Of a stretch of 64,000 bases of DNA, positions 17,136 through 26,185 are shown in pieces. The stretch is from the NCBI GenBank assembly GCA_963704615.1, contig OY969923.1, forward strand, positions 1,488,001 to 1,552,000. The letters are read 5' to 3'. The DNA is from Bog-756 sp963704615 (GTDB taxonomy: Bacteria > Actinomycetota > Acidimicrobiia > Acidimicrobiales > RAAP-2). How positions within the stretch are numbered: position 1 is the first letter of the stretch; each line of letters begins with the position of its first letter. The position numbers and the translations under genes are program-made. Below the pieces are notes generated by a model, which worked only from the letters and a program-made list of their open reading frames with translations, had not been told where the DNA came from and made no database searches.

Positions 17136-18316
17136 CGGCCCCTCCCGGCTCGTCGTTTCCCCCGCGACGGGGCCGGCCGCGGGGACACCGCATCCGGGGG
17201 GGACACGGCCCGGGCCAGGCGTCTCCCCAGGTCAACCCGGTCGCGCACGGCCCGGACCACGGTGCCGCCCTCCTCCTGGGTGCCGAGTATCACCGGGCGG
17301 CCCCGCAAGAGCTCGTTGGTGAGGGAGGCCATCGCCTTCTCGGCCTCGCCTTCGGCGTCGAGAGGATCGGCCGGCAGAACCAGGTCGACAACGATGGGAT
17401 CGTCGGTCTGACGCTCCTTCTCCCGCACCATGAGGCTGCCCACGTGCGAGGTGGCCGGCCAGTGCACCGATCGCCGGGTGTCGCCGGGCCGATAGGGACG
17501 CACCCCGCGGGTCTCGCCCACGTCCGCTGGGACCCGCAGGGGGGCGTCGCCAGAGGCCTCTTCAGGAACGGTGGTCATCGGGTTGGCGATCCCCAGTCTC
17601 GGGGCCACGTGGAGGGGCCGGGGGAGAGGGACCACGACTTCCCGCGCCCACCAGATGAGCCCGAACGGTGCCGACGAGGCCAGCTCGACCACCACCGTGC
17701 CGGTCACCCCGCGCACGGCCGGGGTGACGGTCACGCACACCGCACGCGGCCCGCGGGCCGCGCCGGTGGCCCGCGCCTCCGGACCGGTCGGTGCCAGGGG
17801 CCGGATGCGCAGCGGCCGGTTGGCCACCATGGCCAGCTCGACGGTCCGACCGGCCGCCGTGTCCGAGGGGGACCCAGTGCAGGTGACGGCGGCCCGGTGC
17901 GCCGGGAAGAACGGGGCGACCAGCCCGATGAACAGCACCGAGGCCAGAAGGGCGCCGACGGCCTGGACCCAACCCGATCCGCTCGAGTGGGCCACCCCGG
18001 CCCAGGCGGCCATGGCCACGCCGCTCCCGACCACCGGGGCGAACCACCCGACCGCATGGGTGTGGCGACGCACCCGCCGACCCCCGGGGAGAGTGGTGCG
18101 CGCCCGAGCCGACCGCCGAGGTGAGGTCAGCCCCCAGGACAGGAGGGCGGCGACGAGCATCGCCGACGCCCCGAAAGCCGCGCCCAGGATGACCGACCCG
18201 GGACCGAACGCGGCTCGAAGCACCACCACGCCGCACACCCCGGCCACCACACCGGCCACGGTGGCATGGACGATCCGCACCGGTCGTCGACGTCCACCGG
18301 TGTCGGAGGGGTTCAC
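17132..18316 (-). CDS. DUF58 domain membrane protein
   Basis: The start is GTG 18316, overlapping the MoxR stop by 4 nt, giving 394 residues. Two paired hydrophobic stretches at the N-terminus (about 15-60 and 85-130) are followed by a beta-rich region and the DUF58 signature GETRGVRPYRPGDTRRSVHWPATSHVGSLMVRE (residues about 270-310). DUF58 proteins are VWA-like and act with MoxR AAA+ ATPases and transglutaminases. A longer upstream reading exists but is antisense-quality sequence inside moxR. Confidence 0.86.
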   Translation of the reverse strand: MNPSDTGGRRRPVRIVHATVAGVVAGVCGVVVLRAAFGPGSVILGAAFGASAMLVAALLSWGLTSPRRSARARTTLPGGRRVRRHTHAVGWFAPVVGSGVAMAAWAGVAHSSGSGWVQAVGALLASVLFIGLVAPFFPAHRAAVTCTGSPSDTAAGRTVELAMVANRPLRIRPLAPTGPEARATGAARGPRAVCVTVTPAVRGVTGTVVVELASSAPFGLIWWAREVVVPLPRPLHVAPRLGIANPMTTVPEEASGDAPLRVPADVGETRGVRPYRPGDTRRSVHWPATSHVGSLMVREKERQTDDPIVVDLVLPADPLDAEGEAEKAMASLTNELLRGRPVILGTQEEGGTVVRAVRDRVDLGRRLARAVSPPDAVSPRPAPSRGKRRAGRGR

Positions 18317-19311
18317 GTCGGGGGAACGGGCGTCTCGGCGATGACCCGGGCCACGAGGGCCGCACCTTCGCCGCCACTCCCTTCGGCGATCAGCCGGTGG
18401 GAGAGGCACGCCACGGCCACCGCCTGGACGTCCTGAGGGGTGACATAGGCGCGGCCGGTGAGCACGGCGTACGCCTGGGCACTGCGGATGAGCGAGATCG
18501 CCGCCCTCGGGCTGGCGCCCAACCGCACGGTTCCGGCCGAGCGGGTCGACCGGACCAAGCCCACGGCGTAGGCGGCCACCGTGGTCACCACCTGGACCGA
18601 GGCGGTGGCGGCGATGGCCCGCTCCCACCGCAGGGGGTCGGCCACCGGGGTGAGGGCGTCCAGGGCGTAGCGACCACCGCTGTGGAGCACCAGCCGGGTC
18701 TCCACCTCGGCGTCGGGATAGCCGATGGCGGTGGAGACCCCGAACCGGTCGAGCTGGCTTTCCACCAAGGGGTAGGTCCCGAGCTGGCCGACGGGGTTCT
18801 GGGTGCCGATGACCAGGTGCGGTCGGGGGAGGGGCCACGACTCGCCATCCACCGAGACCTGCTGTTCCTCCATGGCTTCGAGGAGCGCCGACTGGGTGCG
18901 GGGGGGAGTCCGGTTGAGCTCGTCCAGGAGGACGACGTGACCGAACACCGGTCCGGGCCGGAAGACCCATGTGCCGGTGTCGGGGGAGAACACGGTGACC
19001 CCGGTGATGTCCGATGGCAACAGGTCGGGGTGACCCTGGACCCGTGACAGCTGGACACCGAGGGCGGTGGCCAGGGCCCGGCCCAGCACCGTCTTGCCCA
19101 CGCCGGGGACGTCCTCGATGAGCAGGTGGTTGCCCGACAGTGCGGCGACCACGGCGAAGGTCACGGCGCGCGGGGTGCCGAGCAGAACGCCGGACAGCGC
19201 CACGTGCAAGGCCTGGGCGGTGGCGATGGCCTCGTCGATGGACGGTGGGGGGTTCTCGACACCCGCCGGCGGGCCCTGTCCCATGGCCCCGAGGTCAGTG
19301 CCCGTGCTCAT
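18313..19311 (-). CDS. MoxR-family AAA+ ATPase
   Basis: A 332-residue chaperone-like ATPase. Walker A is GVGKTVLGRALA, Walker B VVLLDELNRTPPRTQ, sensor 1 VIGTQNP, with arginine fingers around LDRF and the C-terminal lid ASPRAAISLIRSAQA. It is first in an operon with DUF58 and transglutaminase genes. The three are taken to form a maturation module in which MoxR remodels the DUF58/VWA partner. The 214 bp upstream should hold the promoter. Confidence 0.92.
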   Translation of the reverse strand: MSTGTDLGAMGQGPPAGVENPPPSIDEAIATAQALHVALSGVLLGTPRAVTFAVVAALSGNHLLIEDVPGVGKTVLGRALATALGVQLSRVQGHPDLLPSDITGVTVFSPDTGTWVFRPGPVFGHVVLLDELNRTPPRTQSALLEAMEEQQVSVDGESWPLPRPHLVIGTQNPVGQLGTYPLVESQLDRFGVSTAIGYPDAEVETRLVLHSGGRYALDALTPVADPLRWERAIAATASVQVVTTVAAYAVGLVRSTRSAGTVRLGASPRAAISLIRSAQAYAVLTGRAYVTPQDVQAVAVACLSHRLIAEGSGGEGAALVARVIAETPVPPT

Positions 19312-19525
19312 GCGCTCCCCTGCCTCCCCTGCGTCGGCCCGATCGTCGACGCCGTCGCCGAGCGTGACACTGCACCCACCCTAGGCGTCGCCCGAGTACC
19401 GGTTCAATGCATGGCACCGAAAGGCATGTCACCGAGAGGTGTCCTGGTGACCAGCGGGACAACGGGGATCGGACGGGCCATGGGCGCCAGGGGCGGTGGG
19501 CGCCCTCCCGAGGGCCGGTCCCGGG

Positions 19526-20992
19526 TCAGAAGTCAAGGGCGGACAGCTCGGGAATGGTGGCCTCGGACCGGCGGCGGGCCTCGAGCCAGCGCTCTCGGCG
19601 CTCAGCGCGGCCATCCGGGGCCGAGGGATCGACCACTTGGCGCGGCTTCCAGGCGGCGGCCACGTCGTCCTCGTCGGACCAGGTGCCGACGGCCATGCCG
19701 GCCAGGTAGGCCGCGCCCAGGGTGGTGGCCTCGAGGACGGGGGCCAACTCGATCGGACGCCCACAGGCATCGGCCAGGGCCTGGACGAACACGGGGTTGG
19801 CCGACATGCCCCCGTCGACCCGCAGCGAGCCGACGGGCAGCCCCGAGTCCGATTCGGCCGCCTCGAGGAGGTCGGCGCCCCGATGGGCGATGCCCTCCAG
19901 CACCGCCCGCACCAGCTCAGGCCGGCCGCTGCCCCGGGTGAGACCGACGAAGGTGCCCCGGGCACCGAAATCCCACACCGGGGTGCCCAGCCCGAGCAGG
20001 GCGGGCACGAACCAGACGTCGCCCGTGTCGTCGCATCGCGCCGCCACGTCGGCCGAATCGGATGCGCTGTCAATGATGGCCAGGTCGTCCCGGAGCCACT
20101 CGATGCAGGTCCCCGCCGACAGCATGATGGCCTCGACCCCCCAGGTCACCCGTCCGGCTCGGCGCCAGGCGATGATCGGGATGGTCCCGGCCGGGCCACG
20201 CGCCGCCTGGGGTGGTCGAGCGGCGCCGACGCACTGGTCGAGCATCCCTCCGGTCCCGAAGGTGGCCTTGGCCAGTCCGGCCTGGGTGCAGCCCTGTCCG
20301 ATGAGGGAGGCCTGCTGGTCACCGGCCATGCCCGCGATCACCGGGTGTCCGGTGAGGACGTCGGCCGGGCCCGAGGCGCCCGAGGAGTCCACGATGTCGG
20401 GCATCATCGATGCCGGGATGCCCAGGGCGTCGAGCACCTCGGCGTTCCATCCCGAACCGTCGGCCCGGATCAGCCCGGTGACCCCGGCGTTGGAAGCGTC
20501 GGTGACATGGAGCCGGCCCTCGGACAGGGTCCAGGCCACCCAGGTGTCCACCGTGCCGAAGGCGAGCTCGCCGCGCTCGGCCCGGGACCGTTCCGGGTCG
20601 GCCATGTCCAACAGGGCGGCCACCTTCGTGGCCGAGGCGTTGGGCGCCACCCGGATCCCCTGGCTCTGTAGCTCGAGACAGGTGCCCACTGTGCGGAGGT
20701 CCTGCCAGCCGAGCCCCGGTCCCACCGGGACCCCGGTGGCCCTGTCCCACACGATGGTCGACGCCCGTTGGTTGGCGATGCCCACGGCCTCGACCGCCCC
20801 CCCGGCCTCCAGGCTGGCCGAGGCCACCTGCAGGACGGCGGCGGCCATGGCTACCGCGTCGAACTCGACAAGTCCGGGGAAGGGGGTGTCGGGCAGGACC
20901 GGTACATGATGGATGTGATCGACGCTCCCGTCGGGCCGCACCACGGCACTGCGCACACCGGAGGTCCCCACGTCCACGACGAGAATGGTCAC
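19526..20992 (-). CDS. FGGY-family carbohydrate kinase (glycerol/xylulose kinase-like)
   Basis: The start is GTG 20992 within a 4-nt overlap of the upstream gene, giving 488 residues, the normal FGGY length. The N-terminal phosphate-binding loop VVDVGTSGVRSAVV, the substrate region ANQRASTIVWDRATG and W-QDLRT, the second-domain ATFGTGGMLDQ and the adenosine motif LRVDGGMSANPVFVQ are present. Being third in an operon with GlpD and an FAD oxidase, it most likely phosphorylates glycerol or a related polyol. Substrate assignment is by context, not by residue. Confidence 0.85.
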   Translation of the reverse strand: MTILVVDVGTSGVRSAVVRPDGSVDHIHHVPVLPDTPFPGLVEFDAVAMAAAVLQVASASLEAGGAVEAVGIANQRASTIVWDRATGVPVGPGLGWQDLRTVGTCLELQSQGIRVAPNASATKVAALLDMADPERSRAERGELAFGTVDTWVAWTLSEGRLHVTDASNAGVTGLIRADGSGWNAEVLDALGIPASMMPDIVDSSGASGPADVLTGHPVIAGMAGDQQASLIGQGCTQAGLAKATFGTGGMLDQCVGAARPPQAARGPAGTIPIIAWRRAGRVTWGVEAIMLSAGTCIEWLRDDLAIIDSASDSADVAARCDDTGDVWFVPALLGLGTPVWDFGARGTFVGLTRGSGRPELVRAVLEGIAHRGADLLEAAESDSGLPVGSLRVDGGMSANPVFVQALADACGRPIELAPVLEATTLGAAYLAGMAVGTWSDEDDVAAAWKPRQVVDPSAPDGRAERRERWLEARRRSEATIPELSALDF

Positions 20993-22512
20993 GGCCAGGG
21001 CACCTCCCCGAATGAGCTCGGCAGCCCGAGCTTGCCCGGATTGAGGATCCCGCGGGGATCGAGAGCTTGCTTGAGAGCGGCCAGCACGGCAAACCCAGGC
21101 CCCAGAGCGCCGGGCAGGAAACGGGCCCGATTGATGCCGATGCCGTGATGGTGGCTGATGGCTCCACCGGCCGCCTCCGTGGCCGCGGTGACCTCGTCCC
21201 ACGCCCGTCGGTAATAGCTCCCCATCCACTCCGACCGCTCTGCCTGGGCGAGATCGGGACCGGCATGGTCCGGAGGTCGGCCGGCGAAGGTGAAGTAGAG
21301 GCAGGCACCGTCGGTGTAGGCGTGGGATTGGTGGGATGAGGCGACCATGGTTCCCTCCACCGCGCCCAAAGCCCCGAGCACCGACTCGTAGAGGCCGGGC
21401 AGGGCACTCCACCGGGCCGCCACCTCGACGGTGTCGACCACGATGCCGGCCCGCCACAGTGGGGCCAGCGCGGACACGTCGTTGCGGTGGCCGAGCCATC
21501 GCTCGACCAATTCGACCTCCAGACGATCGGCCCCACTGCACTCGCCGTCGACCACGGCCAGGACCGCCTCGACCAGGGCGGGGTCTGCTTCGTCGAGCAC
21601 GATGAGCACGTTGGTGTCGGGCCGGTCGAAGGATCGGGCCGACTCGGTGGCGTCGTAGAGCCGCAGAACGGCAGGGGTGGCGCCGCGCCGGAGGATCCGC
21701 CGGCAGGCGTCGAGGCCGTCGGCGAAAGAGGCGAACCCGAACGCCCGCCGGCCCTCGGCTTCGGGGACCGGATGGACCCGGAAGCGACCTTCGGTGATCA
21801 CCCCGAGGGTGCCCTCGCTGCCCACGAACAGTTGGGTGAGGTCGGGCCCGGTGGCCGATCTCGGGGCGTGGCCCCCGGTCCGCACCACCTGTCCGTCGGC
21901 CAGCACCACCTCGAGACCGATGACCATGTCCTCGATCTTGCCGTAGCGGTTCGAGTACTGGCCGGCCCCCCGACAGGCGAGCCATCCGCCCACGGTCGAG
22001 AGGTCCATCGACTGGGGCCAGTGGCCGAGGGTGAGGCCTGCCGAGCGCAGCCCCGATTCCACGTCGGGCCCGAAGGTGCCGGCCCGCAGGTCGGCGACGA
22101 GCGAGATCCCGTCCACGTCGGCGATGCCGGACAGGCCGCACAGATCGAGGGCCACGCCACCGAACAGAGGGACGGAAGCCCCGCACACGCCGCTGCGACC
22201 GCCGGCCGCGGTCACCGGCACCCGGGCGTCATGGCAGAGGGCGAGGACGGCGGCCACCTGGCCGACGTCGGTGGGGCGGGCCACCACCTCGGGCCGGGCC
22301 GGGACCTGTCCCGACGTCGCCCAGCCGATGGACAGGGGCCACCAGTCGCGGCCCGCCTCGGCCCGCTCACCCTCGTCGCCGCCCACCTCGGCACAGACCT
22401 CAGCCAGGCGCCGGCGCAGCGCGTCGACCACCACCACCCGCGTCCCAGCCAGATGGTCGGTGACCTGCCCGTCTGCCGTGTCGATGGGGGTGACCGGGGT
22501 GGGTTGGGTCAC
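20989..22512 (-). CDS. FAD-binding oxidase, alkyl-DHAP synthase/GlcD-like
   Basis: The start is GTG 22512, giving 507 residues. A PCMH-type FAD domain (RPTDVGQVAAVLALCHD, PVTAAGGRSGVCG, SMDLSTVGGWLACRGAGQYSN, LFVGSEGTLGVITE) is followed by the FAD-oxidase C domain ending LDPRGILNPGKLG, with the HHHG motif in ISHHHGIGINRA. This is the architecture of alkyldihydroxyacetone-phosphate synthase and of D-lactate/glycolate dehydrogenases; the HHH and gene company favour the former group. Overlaps of 4 nt on both sides indicate tight translational coupling within the glycerol-type operon. Confidence 0.84.
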   Translation of the reverse strand: MTQPTPVTPIDTADGQVTDHLAGTRVVVVDALRRRLAEVCAEVGGDEGERAEAGRDWWPLSIGWATSGQVPARPEVVARPTDVGQVAAVLALCHDARVPVTAAGGRSGVCGASVPLFGGVALDLCGLSGIADVDGISLVADLRAGTFGPDVESGLRSAGLTLGHWPQSMDLSTVGGWLACRGAGQYSNRYGKIEDMVIGLEVVLADGQVVRTGGHAPRSATGPDLTQLFVGSEGTLGVITEGRFRVHPVPEAEGRRAFGFASFADGLDACRRILRRGATPAVLRLYDATESARSFDRPDTNVLIVLDEADPALVEAVLAVVDGECSGADRLEVELVERWLGHRNDVSALAPLWRAGIVVDTVEVAARWSALPGLYESVLGALGAVEGTMVASSHQSHAYTDGACLYFTFAGRPPDHAGPDLAQAERSEWMGSYYRRAWDEVTAATEAAGGAISHHHGIGINRARFLPGALGPGFAVLAALKQALDPRGILNPGKLGLPSSFGEVPWP

Positions 22513-24311
22513 CCCGGCTCCACCACACCGGTGGAGCTGCCGGTACCGCTTCCGGTCCCGGCCCCGACGGGGGGATGGACGGGGCCGGTGTCGCTGTCCA
22601 GGCCGGCGTAGGCCAGGTCGGACCGCACGCGGCCGGCGTAGGCCTCGGCCTGACCCCGGGCCTGTTCGTCGTCCCAACCCAGTTCGGGTCCGATGAGGTT
22701 GGCCACCCCCTGGGCCGCCTCGGCGGCGCGACGAGCGTCCCGCAGGACGGCCCGGGTGCGCCGGTCGAGGACATCGGCGATCGAGCAGGCCATCTCGCAG
22801 CGCACCGCGTAGACCGCTTCGACCTTGAGGTAGTGCAGCCCGGGGACCAGGGCATCGAGCAGCTCGGGGCGCCCCTCGGAGAGGGCGAGTACGGCCGGTG
22901 TCTCGGTGCCGTAGCGGCCGGCCAGGTGGGCGGCGATGGTGGCCGCTGTGTCTGTCTGGCTCTGCCCCCCGGTTTCGGTTCCGAGAGACCGCGGCGATGC
23001 CAGGGACACCGGGCTGATCGTCCCCGCCCCGCGCAACTTGAGGTCCTTGGTCAGGCAGGGAAGCTTGCCCCGGCCCAGAACCTTGACCACCGCGTCCACG
23101 GTGTCCTCGGCCATCTTGCGGTAGGTGGTGAGCTTGCCTCCGGTGACGGTGACCATGCCGGTCTGCGAGGTCATGACCGTGTGCCGCCGGGAGAGGTCGG
23201 CCGTGCGCTCACTCGGCGCATGCCTCCCCTTGCGCGGGGCCAGGAGTGGTCGCAAGCCGACCCATAGGCCGGAGATGTCGGCCCGGCTGATCCGCTTGGT
23301 GGTGATGGCGTTGGCCGCGGCCAGGATGTAATCGACGTCTTCGGGCTGACACCTCGGATCGTCGAGGGGGCCGTCCCACTCGGTGTCGGTCGTGCCCAGG
23401 TAGACCTGGTCGCCCCAGGAGACCACGAAGATCGACCGATGGTCCTCCCGCACCGGGATCACCGCGGCGATGTCGCAAGGGAAGGCGGCCTCGGGCACGG
23501 TGATGTGGATCCCCTTGGCCGGCCGGATGGAGTGCGGGTCGTGACCCTCGTCGAGGGCGCGGACCTGGTCGGCCCACACCCCGGTGGCGTTGACCACGGC
23601 CGAGGCCCGGATCTCGAAGGGTTCACCGCCCTCCGGAGCCACCCGGGCCCCGGTCACCCTTCCGTCGGCCCCGGCGACGAGGGCGGTGACCCGCGTGTGG
23701 TTGGCGGCCGTGGCCCCGTAGTCGAGCACCGCGGTGCGCAGGACGGTCAGGGTGAGCCGGGCGTCATCGGTCCGGGCGTCCCAGTACAGGAAGCCGGCAA
23801 CCAGGCGATCGGCGCGCAAGTTGGGCATATGTTGCAGCGCCTGGGCCCGGGACACTCTCTCGTGGCGACGACCGATGCGCATCCCACCGGTCAGGTCGTA
23901 GAGCCACAGGGCGGTGCGGTAGACCCGGGCCACGCTCTTGTTGACCACGCCTTCGCGCCCGAACAGCGGGATGAGGAAAGGCAGCGGTGAGACCAGTTGG
24001 GGCGCGTTGTCCAGCAGTCGCTGGCGCTCGGCCAGGTTCTCGTAGACCAGGCGGTACTCGTGCTGTTGGAGGTAGCGGAGGCCACCGTGGACGAGCTTCG
24101 AGGATTTCGACGACGTGCCCGACGCAAAGTCGTCCTTCTCCACCAGGGCGGTCCTCAACCCACGGCTGGCCGCATCCAGGGCCACCCCGGCCCCGGTGAT
24201 GCCCCCGCCGATGACCAGCACGTCGAACTCCTCGGAGGACAGTCGGGCCAGTGCCTCGCCACGGTGGAATCGGCCGGCGTTCGGCTCGGCGGCGCCGACG
24301 CGACTCTCCAT
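22509..24311 (-). CDS. glpD: Aerobic glycerol-3-phosphate dehydrogenase
   Basis: A 600-residue membrane-associated flavoprotein that oxidises glycerol-3-phosphate to DHAP and passes electrons to quinone. The N-terminal FAD site is VLVIGGGITGAGVALDAASRG, followed by DFASGTSSKSSKLVHGGLRYL, the strongest GlpD signature. Later come WVGLRPLLAP and TVTGGKLTTYRKMAEDTVD. It has the usual C-terminal helical domain plus a glycine/threonine-rich tail. It is first in the operon with the FAD oxidase and FGGY kinase and transcribed divergently from the Fur-family regulator, whose double operator lies about 125-150 bp upstream. Confidence 0.94.
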   Translation of the reverse strand: MESRVGAAEPNAGRFHRGEALARLSSEEFDVLVIGGGITGAGVALDAASRGLRTALVEKDDFASGTSSKSSKLVHGGLRYLQQHEYRLVYENLAERQRLLDNAPQLVSPLPFLIPLFGREGVVNKSVARVYRTALWLYDLTGGMRIGRRHERVSRAQALQHMPNLRADRLVAGFLYWDARTDDARLTLTVLRTAVLDYGATAANHTRVTALVAGADGRVTGARVAPEGGEPFEIRASAVVNATGVWADQVRALDEGHDPHSIRPAKGIHITVPEAAFPCDIAAVIPVREDHRSIFVVSWGDQVYLGTTDTEWDGPLDDPRCQPEDVDYILAAANAITTKRISRADISGLWVGLRPLLAPRKGRHAPSERTADLSRRHTVMTSQTGMVTVTGGKLTTYRKMAEDTVDAVVKVLGRGKLPCLTKDLKLRGAGTISPVSLASPRSLGTETGGQSQTDTAATIAAHLAGRYGTETPAVLALSEGRPELLDALVPGLHYLKVEAVYAVRCEMACSIADVLDRRTRAVLRDARRAAEAAQGVANLIGPELGWDDEQARGQAEAYAGRVRSDLAYAGLDSDTGPVHPPVGAGTGSGTGSSTGVVEPG

Positions 24312-24434
24312 GGTCAAAGCCTGCCACACGAGGCACGGCCCGCCGCCGCCCCAGGGGGCACCGAGCACGGTCGCCGGAGGGTCACGCCGAACCCGACCCC
24401 GACCGCGTCCGCCCGAGGCCGGAGCCTTGTCTAC

Positions 24435-24458
24435 AACGATTGTTGAAGAACAATTGTT
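24435..24458. promoter_or_regulatory. Double operator AACRATTGTT upstream of Fur-family gene
   Basis: AACGATTGTT (24435-24444) and the perfect palindrome AACAATTGTT (24449-24458) lie 14 bp apart, immediately before a TGATAAACT -10-like sequence and the GTG start at 24477. AT-rich palindromes in this place are typical autoregulatory sites of Fur/PerR/Zur proteins. They also lie in the shared region with glpD. The binding protein is inferred. Confidence 0.6.
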
Positions 24459-24476
24459 GGTGATAAACTGTCTTCC

Positions 24477-24932
24477 GTGAGGACACCGGAAGAACTGACC
24501 GAGCTGTTCCGGTCCACCGGACGCAAGGTCACCGCGCAACGCCAGTGCATCTTCAGGGTCCTCCAGGGCGACGTCACCCATCCATCGGCCGAGACGGTGC
24601 ACGCCACCGCAACCCGGGAGATGGAGACCATCTCGCTCAAGACGGTGTACCAGACCCTGCACGACCTGGCCGACCTGGGCGAGATCGCCTCGCTCGACGT
24701 GGGCACCGGCATGACCAGGTTCGACCCCAACGTGGGCGACCCCCACCACCACCTGGTGTGCCGCAAGTGCGGAAGCGTGCGGGACCTGGTGGCCGACTTT
24801 CCCGAGTTGGCCATCCCCGACGGCGCTGAGCTCGGGTTCGAGGTGGGGTCGGCGGAGATCGTCTTCCGGGGCCTGTGCCCCGACTGCCGGCCGTCGGCCC
24901 GTCACCGTCGGGCACCGGCCCGGACCGCCTAG
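24477..24932 (+). CDS. Fur-family transcriptional regulator (PerR/Fur-like)
   Basis: A 151-residue metalloregulator from GTG 24477. The winged-helix N-terminus RKVTAQRQCIFRVL..HPSAETVHA..TISLKTVYQTLHDL is the standard DNA reader. The dimer/metal domain has GDPHHHLVCRKCGSVRDL and GLCPDCR, giving two CxxC zinc pairs, and D/H ligands for the regulatory metal. With rubrerythrin and DUF3501 next on the same strand, a peroxide- or iron-sensing role (PerR-like) is the best inference. The double operator lies directly upstream. Confidence 0.9.
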   Translation: MRTPEELTELFRSTGRKVTAQRQCIFRVLQGDVTHPSAETVHATATREMETISLKTVYQTLHDLADLGEIASLDVGTGMTRFDPNVGDPHHHLVCRKCGSVRDLVADFPELAIPDGAELGFEVGSAEIVFRGLCPDCRPSARHRRAPARTA

Positions 24933-25004
24933 ACAGACAGCAATTCATCACCTGCCAACCGTTCGTGGGCACGCCCACGACATCACCGCCATGAAAGGAA
25001 CATC

Positions 25005-25424
25005 GTGCCAGCACTGAAAGGCAGCAAGACCGAGGGCAACCTCAAAGAGGCTTTCGCCGGGGAGAGCCAGGCCAATCGCCGTTACCTCTACTTCGCCCAG
25101 AAGGCCGACGTCGAGGGTTACCCCGATGTCGCCGCCCTGTTCCGCTCGGTGGCCGAGGGTGAGACCGGGCATGCCTTCGGGCATTTCGACTTCCTGCGTG
25201 AAGTGGGGGACCCGGTCACCGGGGTGCCGGTGGGTCCGACCGAGGACAATCTCAAGTCGGCCATCGAAGGGGAGACCTACGAGTACACCGAGATGTACCC
25301 CGGGTTTGCCCGCACCGCCCGCGACGAGGGCTTCGACGAGATCGCCGAGTGGCTCGAGACCCTGGCCCGCGCCGAAAAGAGCCACGCCGGTCGGTTCACC
25401 GAGGGTCTGGCCTCGGTCTCCTAA
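25005..25424 (+). CDS. Rubrerythrin, short form without rubredoxin domain
   Basis: A 139-residue ferritin-like diiron protein from GTG 25005 with ribosome site AAAGGA. The two E..ExxH pairs typical of the erythrin domain can be seen as FAGESQANRRYLYFA with GETGHAFGHFDFL, and EGETYEYTEMYPGFA with LARAEKSHAGRF. There is no CxxC rubredoxin tail, unlike classical rubrerythrin (about 190 residues). It reduces hydrogen peroxide at the diiron centre and needs an outside electron donor. The C-terminus (EGLASVS) does not resemble an encapsulin targeting peptide. Likely under the upstream Fur-family gene. Confidence 0.92.
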   Translation: MPALKGSKTEGNLKEAFAGESQANRRYLYFAQKADVEGYPDVAALFRSVAEGETGHAFGHFDFLREVGDPVTGVPVGPTEDNLKSAIEGETYEYTEMYPGFARTARDEGFDEIAEWLETLARAEKSHAGRFTEGLASVS

Positions 25425-25561
25425 CCACCAACGGCGGCCGCGTCGCCTGCCTCCGGGTCCGACCCGGACCGCTGGACTCCGCAACTCTTGGGAGACAGCG
25501 GGGGCCGGCGGGTGGTGGCCGTCCACCGGTGGCGGAGCGGCTTTGCCATGATGCACGCGCC

Positions 25562-26179
25562 ATGACCGGGGCAGTGCCCCTCACCCTCGACGACATCGCC
25601 GACCAGCGCGCCTACGAGCGCGAACGAGAGGCGTTCCGTGCCCAGGTGATCGCCACCAAGAGGCTCCGCCGGGTCAGCGTCGGCCCGGTGATCAGCCTCA
25701 CCTTCGAGAACCGCCTGACCATGCGGTTCCAGGTCCAGGAGATGGCACGAGCCGAAAAGATGGTCACCGACGCGCAGATCCAACACGAGCTCGATGTCTA
25801 CAACCGCCTCCTGCCCGCACCCGGCGAGCTGTCCGCCACCCTGTTTCTCGAGCTCACCACCGAGGAGCAACTCCGGACCTGGTTACCGCGCCTGGTCGGC
25901 GTGGAGCGGTCCTGCGAGGTGCGCATGGGGACGGGGGCGGCCCCGTCGGTCGTGGTGTCGACTCCCGAGGAGGGACATGAGTCCCAACTGACCCGCGAGG
26001 AGACCACATCGGCGGTGCACTACGTGCGCTTTCGCTTCAGCGACCAACGGATCGAGGCGTTCGCGGCCCAGCCGGTGTCTCTGGCCGTCAACCATCCCGC
26101 CTATCCGGAGGGGCTGCCGGGCACTCCCTTGAGCGAGGCGACCAAGGCCGAACTGCTGGGCGACCTCCGCGGCGAGTAG
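25562..26179 (+). CDS. DUF3501 family protein
   Basis: A 205-residue soluble protein. The N-terminus ADQRAYERERE..RRVSVGPVISLTFENRLTMRFQVQEMARAE matches DUF3501, proteins that usually sit beside rubrerythrin genes. No metal motif is obvious and the biochemical role is not known. Here it completes a Fur-rubrerythrin-DUF3501 row on the plus strand and ends 7 bp from the end of the convergent encapsulin gene. Confidence 0.85.
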   Translation: MTGAVPLTLDDIADQRAYEREREAFRAQVIATKRLRRVSVGPVISLTFENRLTMRFQVQEMARAEKMVTDAQIQHELDVYNRLLPAPGELSATLFLELTTEEQLRTWLPRLVGVERSCEVRMGTGAAPSVVVSTPEEGHESQLTREETTSAVHYVRFRFSDQRIEAFAAQPVSLAVNHPAYPEGLPGTPLSEATKAELLGDLRGE

Positions 26180-26185
26180 GGGTCG

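Noticed and set aside
20993..22186. Upstream extension of the FGGY kinase to 886 residues
   Set aside because: The extra part is the out-of-frame shadow of the FAD-oxidase gene; GTG 20992 with a 4-nt overlap is the sensible start.
25005..25424. Rubrerythrin as the encapsulin cargo
   Set aside because: Its C-terminus (EGLASVS) does not match the targeting peptide, and it is on the opposite strand; the heme-barrel protein has both tail and coupling.
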